Below, in pieces: positions 1 to 12,322 of a DNA stretch of 64,000 nucleotides. Position numbers and translations under genes: made by a program. Position 1 is the first letter of the stretch. Every line of letters starts with the position of its first letter. The notes beneath the pieces were generated by a model that saw only the letters and a program-made list of their open reading frames with translations, did not search any database and was not told where the DNA came from. This DNA is from Trileptium ribeirensis (Eukaryota > Nematoda > Enoplea > Enoplida > Thoracostomopsidae), in the NCBI GenBank assembly GCA_030248225.1, contig JASANE010003410.1, positions 50,316 to 114,315 of the forward strand, written 5' to 3'.

Positions 1-1077
1 CCTTCTTCCATACAGTAGGCCCGAACATAGTTTATAGCCTTTTCAAAGGTCACCTTTTTGTTGCTGAGGTACTCGAGTATATCGTTTATAATGAACGGAA
101 CTCACGTAGACTGCTGGAACGTGAGTATACTGAGAGCTGATACGTCCAAAATGCCAAATAAAAGCGATCCATTTGGAATCGAAAACACCGCGTCTTTAGG
201 ATCACGAATTACGCCTGGCCAATACGTTGGACAGCGTTTAGTTCTTAGCCGACTTGGTCGTATGCTTCACCTATACAAAATCACCAATTTCGAATTTATC
301 CATTTAATACGTCGATTATTGCAATATCGCGTTATGATTATCTATTTTTATTTATAAAGCTCCTAAACAAAATATACACAACGCAGCTACGAAATCACCT
401 AATTTTCTTTCATGAGAACTTTTACAAAAGGTATATAGCGCTTTGAACACATGTTGGGTCGACAAAATCAAACCAAAATCAATACGGCCGAAATTGCTTT
501 CTGCACAATCAATAATGATTGTTATGGGTGCTGCTAAGATGCTCCATAAGAAAAGTTTATAAAAGATAAGGTATGGCTCTTGTACACGCTTAAAAACTTC
601 ACAATGTCCTGTTGGGCCAACAACTTCGGTATCAGAACACCAATAGGGCCGAATTTACAATTTCCACAATCGAAAACTGTTCTTATGGGTACCAGCAAGT
701 TAGTCAGCGTTAAATTCTTTATAGGGCAACAACTAGTCCCAATTTTATATGTAGCAACGTTGTGTATGTCTTGTGTCTCTTAACTATTATTTAATGTATT
801 TAAAGGATTTAATTAAATTATTTGAAATGAAGAATGGTGGAGTTGTCGAATTAATTATGGAGAATATTCGAAGAATCTAAGCTTGTGGAGAGGGTCGTTC
901 GGCGATGGGAGCGATGAGGTGATCGTTCCTGAAACAACGTTGAAGAAAAATAAGTAAAATATGCCAAAGGTTAAAATCATTCAACATACTTCAGCATTGC
1001 CAGTGAACTTAGCGGTTTTTAGCAAGCAACGTTCTAGCTAAACACCTAAAAATCACATTGGAGAAAACATCTGTGTG

Positions 1078-1302
1078 CACTTGGATGTTTTCTGCGTCAC
1101 CATTCCACAATACAATAAACGTATTATGCTATGTCGACTTAGACGTTTTCTGCGCAAAGGCCGCTGGGAAGCAAAACGTAAGTATCTCATTAAATATCGC
1201 GAATATAACTTAGCTGCTTTCTGCACCATATTCGTGCTGAAATTGGCTTTCACATACATCTTAGTTGCAAAAAACATCTAAGTCGACTTTGATACTTTCT
1301 GC
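1078..1302 (+). repeat. Four spaced copies of an 18-bp motif
   Basis: Copies start at 1078, 1136, 1207 and 1285 and follow roughly NACTTRGAYGNTTTCTGC, always ending in TTTCTGC. Spacing grows from 58 to 78 bases, and the DNA between copies is not clearly alike. This could be an old tandem array or a cluster of binding sites. Chance similarity in AT-rich DNA is not excluded. Confidence 0.35.
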
Positions 1303-2790
1303 ACTTCGCTACAGATATGTTTTTGTGACTATTATAACGGTTAGAGTTCTGAAATAACCTTGTGTAGCAGCACTATTTGCATTAAAACATATTTCGGAAC
1401 ACATAGTGAATATAAAATTAAATTGTTCAAATGATTTTACATGAATAAACATATACATTTCATATGCTACATCGTAGCATTGTTACCTTGTATCATTATT
1501 TTTACAAGCTCACGAGATGCACTTCAGATTCAGGGTTAAATTAGCCTGAAAAAATAATGAACAAACTTCAATACAACTAGAGTGAGGCTCTAAAGCCTGT
1601 CATGATATGTAAAGAGCCAAGCCATGGCCCAAGATGAGTTTGAGAGAGTGGAGTCTAAAGTGTATCGGGAAAATCTGGGTTTGGCTTTTGAAAGCTCTTT
1701 TCTAAAAAATAACAAACATTTGGTGTTATAGCATAATAGTCTGCCAAAAGGAAGAGCAGCAAAGAATACATCGGCTTGGTCTTAAAAGAAACCATATGCT
1801 TTGTTCGACGGTATACATATGTCCTCCTTAAATATTAGGGATTCGCAAACTTTAATTGTTGGGTGCCTGACTGAGAGTTGATTCTAGCTTGTTATCGGAA
1901 GAGCCTACTCTAGTTGCCAAAACATGAGCTTGCGGAATATAGCGCGGCTTCAAAGATAAATCTCTATTCAGTCAAAGATGTGTTCTTAAAATTTTCAGAT
2001 TTAATTTACTCCGTTCGTGCAGTAAATCTTATGCCAGATAGGACCAAGTAATAAAAATAAACAAGCAACGTTGCCTATTCCGATGTAGACCAAATTTCAC
2101 TTTAAAAGGTACATTTCCAAAAGGAGGTGCGAGTTTTTAAAAAAGCAGTATTGCCACAAAAAATATGACAAAGACACCGCGGTGCAATTTAATTACTTCT
2201 AGTCTACTCGTTGAGTTCATATGAGAATGGAAATTTAAGGGCAGAGAAACAATGCCGCCCCTACATGCTAAACCTCAGCAAGGCCACTTCCCTTATGACC
2301 CCATACACTAAGCCTAAGTCGAGGGGGACGGGCCGGTGTTTTTTTATCAAAAGTCCTGCACCTACAGGCGACAGAGAACGGCTCAAACCAAGATCATTAT
2401 CCCAATTATTGTTTACTGACGCAATCGAGGGTTAACGCAAACTATAGCTGCCATATCACATCGCTAAAAAAGTTTTGGGAGTCGGGACCAGAAGGAAGCG
2501 CCCCAAACCCATCTGTTATGCGAAGCTGAGGGCACCATTTGTAGAACAGGGCCAAGATAACCCAGTGTGGCAGAACGTTTTGTAGTGCAAAAAGGAACAG
2601 CTTCGTCTGGGAGGCGGAACCCCCAGCCTAGACTCAGTACACCTTTCATAAAGAACTAAGTTTTGGGCAAGGCTTAGTATATCGAGAACGACAATACCAA
2701 GCATTCCACTTTGGCTCGTTAGGGTTACCTTGGCCCACAATGGTACAGCATATATTTCAGTAAACACCCTTCTAAAGGCCACACTAACGT

Positions 2791-2891
2791 AATCGCCTAC
2801 AACGCTCTGTACAAAACGGTGTGTCGTACAACAAAGTAGCAATCAATCGCCTACAACGCTCTGTACAAAACGGTGTCGTGCAACAAAGTAG
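2791..2891 (+). repeat. 54-bp tandem duplication
   Basis: A unit starting AATCGCCTACAACGCTC is present twice, at 2791 and 2845, with only a few differences (GTGTGTCGTACA against GTGTCGTGCA). The low divergence implies a fairly recent duplication. The core CTACAACGCTCTGT recurs at about 13747 inside the hAT relic, so the unit may itself come from a dispersed repeat. Confidence 0.85.
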
Positions 2892-5321
2892 TCAAACGTC
2901 GTCGGTAGTAGTTTTACTCAAATAAACACTACTCAAGCAATATTCACTGCAGGTATGATAATCAGCCGTAAAATCAATGAATAAAATAACAGAGTAACGT
3001 GAACATTTTTTTACTTACAGGCACAATTTATCTAAAACATTAGGTACTGCTGCTACGGCATATAAATAATTATTATTGGCTCTTGCTAGAACGCTAGTAG
3101 GTCTTGCGCCACGTAATTAGCGGTAATACTGTTGTAGAAAATGTGTCAATTTGAGTATTGCCCCGACCTTTTAGCCATTCAAGCGATTAGTTCGAGCGCC
3201 TGTTTCACAATCCAAAAAAGATTCATTGAATCTTTATTTTGACATATTTTTGCCTTGTCTACTTATTTTCAGCAAGATTTTAGGGCGTAGCAGCTCTATG
3301 AAACCACCTCGAGACTACACATAAAGCGATTGTCCACTATTTTTATGTGCCTTAGAGAATCTGACTAAATCTTATACATGATGGGTGTTCAGGAAAAGGG
3401 TGGAGAAAACACGATGTAATTGTGGCGAGCGGGCGCTGTTTGTCGACCACCATCGGCTCAATAACGAAGAAGTAATTTTAGAGGCTTGCGTCCCCCAAAA
3501 ACGTGAAAACAGAACATAACACGCAAGTGGCATCGGGCTTGAAATAATAAGAAATGTATATATTTTGCAATCAAACACAGGAGCAATCAAACCAATCAAT
3601 AAATTAATGGCATGTTGCTAAATACATATTAAACCAATGCTTATCGAAGTACAAATATATATTCTTAAGAAAAGCAAGAATATAACATAGAAGCCATGGG
3701 AGCTTCGTAAGAACATCGATTGTACATATTTCAAAACTTTAAACTTGCAATTTCAAATTTTGACAGCTTTTACCAAATTTCCATATCTTCGACAACACAT
3801 TGTATACTACAGGATTGCCGCCACACGAGCAAATATTTAAGCTTGGTTTAAAAATTGCCCAAATGTGGCAAGTACTGCAATAATATTAATGTACCTATCA
3901 AACAGCATAACTATCCCATATGACTCTATTATGTATTTCTACTGGAGCAACAGATCACAGGCAGAAATAAATGGAAACCGTTCCAGATAAATTCTGCAAC
4001 AGTTAATGATAAATATTCTTTTATTTCTATCTGTAATTGTTTGGTTTAGACAATACTTATTATGCGATTTTAGTTCAATTATCTATTATATGAAACCTTA
4101 ATATACTAAAACATAAGTATGTATTTGCTTGAGCACAAACCCACATATACCACGGTAAAATATTGATAGCAGCGGACAAAATATAAAGCATTTCGTATAA
4201 AGATTAAAACTCACTGATTCTTTTACTAGTATGGAACCACAAAACGCCACCAAACTTGGACAACAGATAAATATAATTTTGAATGATGCCATTAAAAAAG
4301 CGACTTCAAGTAACAAAGTAAACAGCTCGTGCTACCACGACGAAGACTGCTCGAAATATCATTTACAAATGTGGTTTTGTATAAGATGTTCCGAGCTTCA
4401 CGGATACCTGAAATACTGGAATCTTTAGATTAACTTAGGGCAACCAGTTGCTTAGTGGGCAAACGATACAAATCACGCTAGTGAAACAGTGTACTGAAAA
4501 TCATACATAACAAAAAAACAATAACCGACTAATACACACTGGGATACCAATCGAAACATGAAGCCAACAATAAAAAAAACAACTGTCGTAACTCTCAAAT
4601 CATGATGGGTTGTAGTCAATATATTAATAGAAGCTTACAGCATGCATGGGATTAGCTAGTAAAACGCATTTCATAAGCATTCTCGGCGAAAAGTGCTTGC
4701 ACACGGTAGAGATGGAGTGAATATTGTCCGGGGATTGAAATTCCTGAAATCCGTCGAGCATAGGTAGGCCGTAGCAGTTTTTACACACAAAATTTTATGC
4801 GCAACCTGAATGGTACTAAAACTGCTAGACACTTGTTTCCTAACAATGTACGATGTAATGTAGAACACTAACCATGTAAGCTAATATAAAGCCTCACAAA
4901 ATGAATGTTTTCGTAATCCTGTTTGCACAAGATTAACGTCTGTATGTCTGACGAACGGATTATACAGTCATAGCCGAAAATAAGTGCAAAATATTCGATC
5001 GAAATTGCCCAACAAAAATTATATATTCCCGACTAAATTGGACGCAGCAAATTAAACATTTCGTCCTAATATCAAATGCATATACAACAACATTTGAAAC
5101 ATCGATCAAGAAGGAACAGCACTAATTGCCTGCGGATGATTACACTAACCCTATATAAAGTAATTATTAACGCAGCAGACCATAACGGCAATTTGTTGAA
5201 ATACGAAAAGCGCTGCAATATAGTAAACTCCGCAATATAGTAAATTCCACCATGATTTTGGCCAAAACATGTTGTAATCGTTAAAATAAAATTAAGGCCT
5301 CTAGCTTGCTGACGAATTCCG

Positions 5322-5765
5322 TCATCCCCACGCTTGGACGATTGCATAGTGCAAAACCAACTCACCACCTTCGGTTCCAAAACACTCGAACAAATTCCGT
5401 AACGATGTGTCCGGGCTTGGAGCAAAAGCCTGGTTGACATAGACAAATATACTATCGTTTGCAGCGTTTGTCGGCTCGAGTTTATCTTTGAGAACACGTC
5501 GAATATGCGATATTATAAACGCGACCGTATAGTCTGCGTTGACGGCAAATTTTTTTTGTTTTAAGACCGGTGCAGCACCAACTGATCGAAGGTAGATAGT
5601 AATTTTTGACAGCTGGAGCTGTTGCCGGATCGAGGGATTCTCTTGTTCGATAGCAGCTGTGGAGTTCTGTCGTTGTGGCTGGTGTTCAGGTGTGGCGGTT
5701 TCACTCGACGTACATAACGGAACAGACAGTTGGTCGCATTCTGGAGTTTCCTGATCACCCCGCAC
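5322..5765 (-). CDS. ATG12: ATG12, autophagy ubiquitin-like conjugation protein (last exon)
   Basis: ATG12 is a ubiquitin-like protein that ATG7 and ATG10 attach through its C-terminal glycine to ATG5. The ATG12-ATG5-ATG16 complex then drives lipidation of ATG8/LC3 on forming autophagosomes. The translated C-terminal ~95 residues match the family closely: a beta-grasp start (KITIYLRSVG), the signature FVYVNQAFAPSPD, then LFECFGTEGGELVLHY and the ending QAWG followed directly by TGA, so the conjugating glycine is terminal and needs no processing. The first ~50 residues are low-complexity and polar, as is normal for the family. There is no in-frame ATG; the frame opens just after TTTTTAG, a good splice acceptor, so at least one upstream exon should lie above 5765. 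I could not identify it. No stops or shifts: this looks like a working gene and is the only clear host gene here. Confidence 0.93.
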   Translation of the reverse strand: MRGDQETPECDQLSVPLCTSSETATPEHQPQRQNSTAAIEQENPSIRQQLQLSKITIYLRSVGAAPVLKQKKFAVNADYTVAFIISHIRRVLKDKLEPTNAANDSIFVYVNQAFAPSPDTSLRNLFECFGTEGGELVLHYAIVQAWG

Positions 5766-7394
5766 CTAAAAATTTTTAAAATACCTATGACAAATAACTA
5801 ACTGTGTAAACATTGTATGAGAAAATTTAGGTCATCTATGACATCTCAACTTCACAAAAGTTTAGAAGCCGTGCGGGACTCCGTTTTATTTGAAAGAGAT
5901 CGGACAGGAACGAAAATGTTCACCGGCTTGTCCAAACAGGGGGTTAGAGGGCGCCTTGCGTATTTGCAGTGCCGATGGCAAATTTATTTGCTTCCCCCGA
6001 CAAAAACTCCTGTAACATAAAATCGACAAAATTTTTTTTCTAAAACAAATTTTATTAAATTACATAAAATTAGCTTTTAGCCTCACTAGAATCGAGGTTG
6101 ATGCATTACAGAGACCATTCATTAACAAATTTAGCGTCTTTCGTTAAACACACAGATTTCGAAAAGTTTTATAGTTCGAAAGCCACCCCTCCCCTCCGCA
6201 GTTCAACCATGGAATGCCCCTGGCCTTGGCTAAGCACGCCAAGCGAAATTTGCACCAAATGGAAAAGATAGATTTCTAAGTAAGCAAGCAGATTATTGAA
6301 ATTGTGTTAGTGAATACTATAGAATTTGCTTTGCTTTGACCCGTTTCTAACACTACAGTTTTACAATTTCTTTGAAAACAATTGACGGATTAGCTTCAGG
6401 CTAGCACAACTATGGCATGCAAATATACCATCAAATAACGCTCTATTTTTCGTAAAGAATTGTAATTTTTTGTAAATATTCTAGTTACAGCCCCTTCCAG
6501 AAATAATTGTTTTGTTGTTCGATAAGTATGCGATGTCCACTCAAGGTCTCTGTTACTTTGAAGCTAAGCAGTAATTTCTGCATGGATTGTACGCCAAGCT
6601 TTTTGTTTTAGACTTTTGCACAAAAATGGTATTCACAATTCCCAAGCTGATGAAAAACGTTGAGATACTAAAATCTTCATCATGAAGAAAGATAACGATG
6701 GTCAGTACAAGATTGTGACAAGTTGCAGTCGCAGTGTTTGACTGTTCACAATCAATCATAACTAAATTTTAGGAATCATTTTTATTTCTCGAAAACGGAA
6801 ATTATTCCCGTTTGTCACAGCCGCCAGGATGTGAACATTGTTTTCGACTTCTACACCCCACATAATACGTTGTGCGAGGAAAGAGATGTGTTAACAAAAA
6901 CAACCTGGCCATCTATGCTCTACCTAACTCAGATAAGCAGTTAATATAAAACAATTACGGGTCTAATTTTTAGTCTCGGCCGATATCGTTATATCGTCAT
7001 TCAAAAACTACGACAGATCTGCTATGCGAGATCACATGCGTATACCATGCCATTCGACGCGTGAAAGTTTTGGCTAAATTTTACCTTAAAACACAAAAAC
7101 AGATACGATAATGTATAGGCATATGACATACAGAGATAAGCTACACGGTACATATAGATATACAAAAACAAAGTAAAAGTCACGATGCAAACACAATTTG
7201 AATTCTCACAGTCAGTTGTGTACCTTATGTTTTCTGCATAAGTTACATCATGAGGTCGTGTTGTAGTACTTTGTTTTGAATGTTGGCATGATTTCGTTTC
7301 ACCGCATATCGTCTTTTTGAGTGGAGGAGGAAAGAGCCTCACATCAGGCGAGAACAGATGATGTTGATAACAATACAAATAGAGATTAGATCGG
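5766..7394. other. ATG12 upstream region, first exon not located
   Basis: This should contain the ATG12 promoter and its first coding exon on the minus strand. A minus-strand ATG at 5813-5811 lies close by, but no canonical donor from it joins the downstream frame correctly. The rest is AT-rich with no motif I recognise. Confidence 0.4.
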
Positions 7395-7695
7395 TGACAC
7401 ATTGTAAGCGCGCTTGAACGATGACAAATTGCCAGCCGACCTCTGACGAAAGATCACTCCAAAATCGAACCACACGATGCGCGAAGAAGTGACTGCGGAT
7501 GTAGAGCCGTGGGATATCCAACGTCTGCAGTTTCAGCGAACGACCACGGGTGCCGGCAACGCCCGGCTGAAAGTACTTAGCGAAGTCGATATCGGTGCCG
7601 CATTGAACCGTCTTATACACAGCAATTAAATCACCCCGGAGCCGTCGAGTGGACAACATTTGCCGTCCAAGACACATCAGCCGATAAAGGTAGAC
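7395..7695 (-). pseudogene. LINE (CR1/jockey-like) ORF2 C-terminal fragment
   Basis: Reading on the minus strand, the frame shows the hallmarks of the end of a CR1-type LINE ORF2 in the right order: RRLRGDLIAVYK, a spacer with TRGRSLKL, then the closing block FFAHRVVRFWSDL (family form: FFxxRVVxxWNxLP). This tail lies downstream of the reverse transcriptase and carries no catalytic residue. The usual N and P in WNxLP are changed to S and S. No RT remains above 7695. It is a 5'-truncated dead insertion, as is usual for LINEs. I did not find the 3' tail of the element. Confidence 0.82.
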
Positions 7696-8647
7696 AACAA
7701 CCTGCTACCTGTCTCTGAACTTATTCGATCAGCATAATAAGGACACTTACGTATTGCGTATACCACATGCGGGCGAATGAGAGACCGAAACAACTACTAC
7801 AACAACATCATAGAACAATGCTCTGAGAACTTGAAACTGTCAATAATCAGGACGCCCAGGTGCATTTCCTGCTTTGATATAATCACTGCCGAGCTTGTTA
7901 AAAATATTCTACTACTTCGTTAAGTACATATATTTAAGGAAACTGTATGCTCCTACTCCTGCAGCTCTGTCACAAAATTACAAGTAAAGGTAATACTTTG
8001 ATAACTTATTAACAAGTATATAATTAACTTTTGATATTTTGTTTTTCCGGGCTGTTATAAATTTAGAACGTTTTTATAGGGGCTTGATTCCGTTTTCTCT
8101 TTAACTTTTGAACGGTTCGTTTGATCAAGCTCATTTTTGTAACCATTCAATTTGTCTCAGTGTTCCAAATCGAATGAGACTCAACACGAATCAGTCCAGC
8201 ACAAAGCGGGTCAAGGTACCATCGGAAAGGCACCATTCCTCAGGGATTCAGAAACGAAAAAATTTAGACTGATACAATGTAATTTGACAAGCTGAGTCGA
8301 TTTGAGTCATATACATATGTGTAATATTAGTCGTTTTGGTGCACCTACATATTTGTGTGTAATGTTATATAAGTTGTGATACAAACAGCGTCGTAGAGGT
8401 TCGCGCTACGCAGTTTTATGGCAAACAAAAATTTCTGACTTATAAATTTCCTGTCAAAGAAACACTATGACTGACAAATTATAAAGCCGGGCAAAGCAGA
8501 TCCCGATCCAGACCGATCCGTGTTCATAAGCAATAATGTAAATGCTGTTCAACAATGGGGAACCAAAATGCAGAAACTTCAGAAATTTCGTTACTTCAGA
8601 CACACGACAAAATCATAACACAAAACAGCAATCAGCAATACACCCAC
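7696..8647. other. Unassigned AT-rich spacer
   Basis: I see no gene, transposon end or repeat here. If the candidate exon at 8648-8758 is real, this would be its first intron on the minus strand. Confidence 0.4.
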
Positions 8648-8758
8648 CTCCGCGATAGTCGTCGGTTCTTGTGAGCCCTGTCGGTCAGCCACAGACTTGC
8701 TCAACGTTGCTGGCGTGTCAAACATCGATGGCGTGGCTTCTTGCCCAAAATTGTCCAT
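8648..8758 (-). CDS. Possible first coding exon, unknown protein
   Basis: On the minus strand an ATG at 8758 opens a 37-codon frame, MDNFGQEATPSMFDTPATLS and on, which ends exactly at GCGGAG|GTGGGT, a plausible splice donor in phase 0. The composition (acidic and polar, with Thr/Pro/Ser and no odd codons) is more gene-like than the surrounding chance ORFs. I do not recognise the protein and did not find the next exon. It could be the N-terminus of a host gene near ATG12, or chance. Confidence 0.27.
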
Positions 8759-9786
8759 CACGAGTACTAACCCAACTCGCAACGATTCCGTTTGTAATAG
8801 CCAGTTACTAATATAACCCGTACAGTATACAACAAAATCACGCAGAAAGATAATTATTGTTATAATACTGGGAAGTAATAGTGTTAATACATCGCCCAAT
8901 CAATCAAGCAATATTAATTTCAAATAAGATGTATATTAAACAATATTTTTCCAAATTACAGTTTGTCAAAGTTCAGGACTGTTTTCGCGTGACGACGGAG
9001 GAATATTATATGATCCCGTTTGCAGATTGAAAATCGAAGCAAAATATGAGACGACACTGTAAAGATGACTTGGAAAGAATACATACGTTGAGTACGCGAT
9101 CATCCCTAAAATAGTGTAGGTAAATGAGCACAAAATGATTTCGGATGATGAGTTCATATTCGCAAATTTAGATCTTTAGTTTTGCTTGTCAGTATATTTC
9201 TAGTGCGATAATTCTGCTTCTATACTATGCTTTTGACATTGGAATACGAGTTGTCTTATGGGGAAGTGGTCATACTGCTACCGCCTAACACGCCGCACTG
9301 ACTCTAAATTTTCAATTTCCCACCGAAAATTTTTACGCACGAATTTTTGAGGAAATTATTTCTCAACCCATATTATTTCTGTGGTTCTGTTTGGATGAAT
9401 ATATCGCGTATTGTAGCTTGTTCTAGCCAACTTTATGTATTAGCTGCGCAGTGATCAAAGCGTGCAAGCATTTAGTTATATGCGCAGATAAATTTTATGG
9501 AGTAATTTGCATATAATAGCTTATAGTTTGACCCGTAACGCCATATTAGTTTCATCTATGCAACCCACCTATGTGGTGCGGTAGACCACTTTTAAAAAAT
9601 GTACCCTTCAATTTTTATGTTAGACGGAAAATGTGTTTTATTTACATCTCAAAACGCTGGCGTCGTATCAAAAATAACGTTGAAAATTTTTTATGTTCGT
9701 CTGGATAAGATCAACAACTTTTGTGACCAATACTTTTTGCCAGACTCGAAGATAAGAAGATAGAAACACAAAATGGGGTTTTATAA
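8759..9786. other. Unassigned spacer
   Basis: A short hydrophobic minus-strand frame at 8966-9157 is present but has no family signature. From about 9600 the DNA begins to resemble the satellite that follows. Nothing else was recognised. Confidence 0.4.
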
Positions 9787-10180
9787 TTTGTTGCATATAT
9801 GGCTGTTAAGATTTTCGACCATACTGAAAACGATATAAGTTTTTTCAGTGTATCTGTGACCAATGTAAAATTTTTTGGAATGCTATTGTATTCCATCGAC
9901 CCCACTCTTTGTGCCATGCATGATTCCGTGATTTACAACCTAATGTTACAATTTGTTGCATTTGTGGTTATAAAGATTTTAGAGAATGCTGAAAACAACG
10001 AGACGCTTCATTTTCATGCACTTGTGACCAAATAGCTTTTTTCGCTTGATACTGCATGCACTGGGACCCCTTTTGCTTTATGCATTATTTTGTAGGTTTC
10101 GTTCTAATGGTGTCATTTGTTTAATCTGCAGATATAAAGGTTTTCGAGGCTGGCAAAAATAGTGAGTTGATTCGTTCGAA
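9787..10180 (+). repeat. Satellite array, period about 165 bp
   Basis: Three copies of a unit can be aligned from their shared start TTTGTTGCAT..TGG..TAAAGATTTT: at 9787, 9952 and about 10116, giving periods of 165 and 164. Each copy continues with a block like GAGAATGCTGAAAAC. A degraded copy may precede it near 9620. The reverse complement of the 37.7-38.4 kb array matches these units (TTTGTGGTTATAAA followed by ATGCTG.AAA), so both belong to one dispersed satellite family. Confidence 0.65.
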
Positions 10181-10814
10181 AGTATTTGAGACTATAAACG
10201 TCGCTTGCTGGCAGCGCAATCGTGAGTTGACTTACTTCCTATCATTACAGCTTATCGGTATCGGTAGAAAAATACATTTGAAACTGACTACGAAATCACG
10301 AACCAAATTTTGTTTCCATACAGAAACGGAAACATGTTAAGTTTCAAAGTTGATGCATTTCTTTGCGTCTTTCCAAACAATAAATACTTAGACTGTTTGA
10401 GTACGACGAAAACCGTATCCCACTCACAATCCCCTTTTCTCTTGGCGTCCATAAATACGGAGCACCCACGCATTCAGACCTCCCATATGTTCCTCAGTTA
10501 CTGCCATAACGCATTTTCGATTTTTAGCAGTTTCAACATTTTATGGTCTCCCCAGTACAACCGGGTCACCCCAGAAGAACTAGGGGGACTCCCCAGGTAG
10601 TTAGAGTACCCAGTATTTTAACTAAAATTTTCGGAAAACGGGTTTTACATTTATGCGATGTAGTGGGTCCGAAGAATAACAGCCATGATGCCCATCGCAA
10701 AATTCATAGTACTTGTGTTTTCTTCCATTAATTTAGTCTAAACATAAACACGTCTACTACAAATTTTTGTTTCCTTGCTGGAAAAATAGATAAGTTAAAT
10801 ATTGATATTGTTAT
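10181..10814. other. Unassigned spacer
   Basis: Contains the 96-codon plus-strand frame 10310-10600 and an overlapping frame to 10731. Neither shows a domain, signal peptide or consistent codon pattern, so I do not call them genes. Confidence 0.4.
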
Positions 10815-11295
10815 GGATGGTGGTTCTGCGGCGGCTCCAGACAGTTCAAGTACTCCAGTTTGCCGACCTTACAGCAGCAATGGATAGAGCGCAGTAACCA
10901 TTTGCAACAATACAATCACAACAACCAACTCCGAATGACTTTGTCGATGAAAGATCCTGATGCTGTGCTGTTAAAGTGCCTCGTCCCATGGGTTCTGCTG
11001 ACGCTTCCTTAACTGGTTCCAAGACTAGTCACCACTTTGTAGCAACTTGCAATCTCAAGTTCCGGTCATGGTTAGTAAGACGAAGATGAACAAAAAGAGG
11101 AAAAGCATGAGTTTTCCGAGCCTAAAAGAAAGTCCAGAAAACGGGCAGGTACACCGAACCCATCAGCACCCAACCTAGACCACAATACTAAACAGGACAG
11201 CTCGATCGTGAATTACAAAATTCCCTCGGATACCGATATTACCAGTAGTTCAGGTGCCAATCCCAATTAAAACAAATGATCCGCTGCAATGGCGA
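10815..11295 (+). pseudogene. Decayed coding-looking stretch, unidentified
   Basis: Several adjacent frames carry polar, gene-like composition broken by stops and shifts. The clearest runs from about 11085 to the TAA at 11268 and contains the basic patch EPKRKSRKRAG, like a nuclear localisation or nucleic-acid binding segment, followed by Ser/Asp/Asn-rich sequence. It could be a LINE ORF1 or gag remnant, or an old host exon. I do not recognise it. Confidence 0.27.
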
Positions 11296-12180
11296 CAAAT
11301 GGTTATACGGTGTATCTTGACATGTACATGTATGCATGGATGTTTTTTTGTAAGTACATATACCTGTTTAGCGAATATCGGTATCATTATTTTAATATCG
11401 ACCAAGCCCTACAAATTATGCCGTATGCTTGCAATGTATATATGCAATATATTAAGGATATGTTATGCAATAAAATGACCCACCAACATCGAGATTGGAA
11501 GTTGGCACCATACTTGAGAGACCGCCTAAAATGTTAAGCCAAAATAACCCTGGAGTACTGGTATAACCGTTCACTTAAGGCTAAGTGCTGTCATACAACT
11601 CATAACATTAGAAAGGCACCAGTCACGAATAATATTATTTTAAATATTAGTATGATTATCTGGCTCTCTATTCGCTGAAAATTTTGCCAGGGGCATGAAC
11701 CATGGGGTCCCTGTTTCCGAACCGCGGAGCGCCCGATTTTGCCATGAGAAAAAAGGTTAAAAAAGTGTCAGAAACACTGTCAAAACGCTTTTGATGGACA
11801 GAAAGAGATTTTGAAGCAAATTTTGAAAAAAATTGCATAATTTTTGGCTTCAGACAAGAATTTTAATACAAATTTTGATCAAATCTTATGTACGTACATT
11901 GGACCGATTGGAAACAAAAAATTTCCCAAGAGACGGTGAACCGGGCAGGAGCCTAAAATTTTGCCAAAGGGCATGAACCGGTGGCACCTATTCTGAACCA
12001 GGGTGAACCGAAAAATGCCAGGCTAATTTGGAGAGCCCGTCTGACATAAACAATTATCACCAAGCACAGCATATAAGCATAAACGACTGAACATACTTAT
12101 ATGTTCATGAGCATGGATATAGAAAATATGAGGGAGCCATTTTCGACAATTTCATACTTCTTATAATGCACACGGAACGC
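11296..12180. other. Unassigned; possible old inverted-repeat element at 11660-12040
   Basis: Between about 11660 and 12040 the ends GGCTCTCTATT and the complement of AATTTGGAGAGCC face each other, with GCATGAACC blocks inside both ends. I found no matching target duplication, so a DNA transposon is only a suggestion. The rest is featureless. Confidence 0.3.
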
Positions 12181-12322
12181 CTTAGAGGTGCGAACGTTAC
12201 AAGGTTTTATAGTTAATACTATACCAATTATTTTATACGGTATTGGCGCTATTCTGCAAGTAATGCAAATAATGTCTCTTTAATTTTGACGTATGAATTT
12301 ATATTTTCTTAGAGGTGCGAAC
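12181..12322 (+). repeat. 127-bp tandem duplication that received a hAT insertion
   Basis: The unit starting CTTAGAGGTGCGAACG begins at 12181 and again at 12308. The second unit is cut after GTGCGAAC (12315-12322) by the hAT relic and resumes at 13952-14059 with GTACGAACGTTACAAGG. The intact first unit therefore shows what the empty site looked like, which confirms the insertion boundaries independently. Confidence 0.9.

Larger units (their letters stand above)
1..5321. other. Region without recognisable gene
   Basis: Short open frames occur on both strands but none carries a motif I recognise, and their amino-acid make-up looks like chance translation of AT-rich DNA. Two small repeats inside it are listed separately. 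No transposon ends, tRNA or rRNA were seen. It is the 3' flank of the ATG12 exon; I could not place the 3' end of that transcript. Confidence 0.6.

Noticed and set aside
2464..2842. Minus-strand ORFs of 61 and 108 codons
   Set aside because: Two overlapping frames with no motif, one running through the start of the 54-bp tandem duplication. No support for coding.
4231..4428. 65-codon plus-strand ORF with several cysteines
   Set aside because: Begins with an acceptable ATG context, but has no signal peptide, no known cysteine pattern and an equally long ORF overlapping on the other strand.
5766..5813. Short ATG12 first exon at the ATG at 5813 with an intron of about 20-37 bases
   Set aside because: The only GT donors give the wrong phase or a 19-base intron; not credible for an animal gene.
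11660..12040. Possible DNA transposon with GGCTCTC ends
   Set aside because: End similarity is short and imperfect, and no target duplication of any usual size was found.
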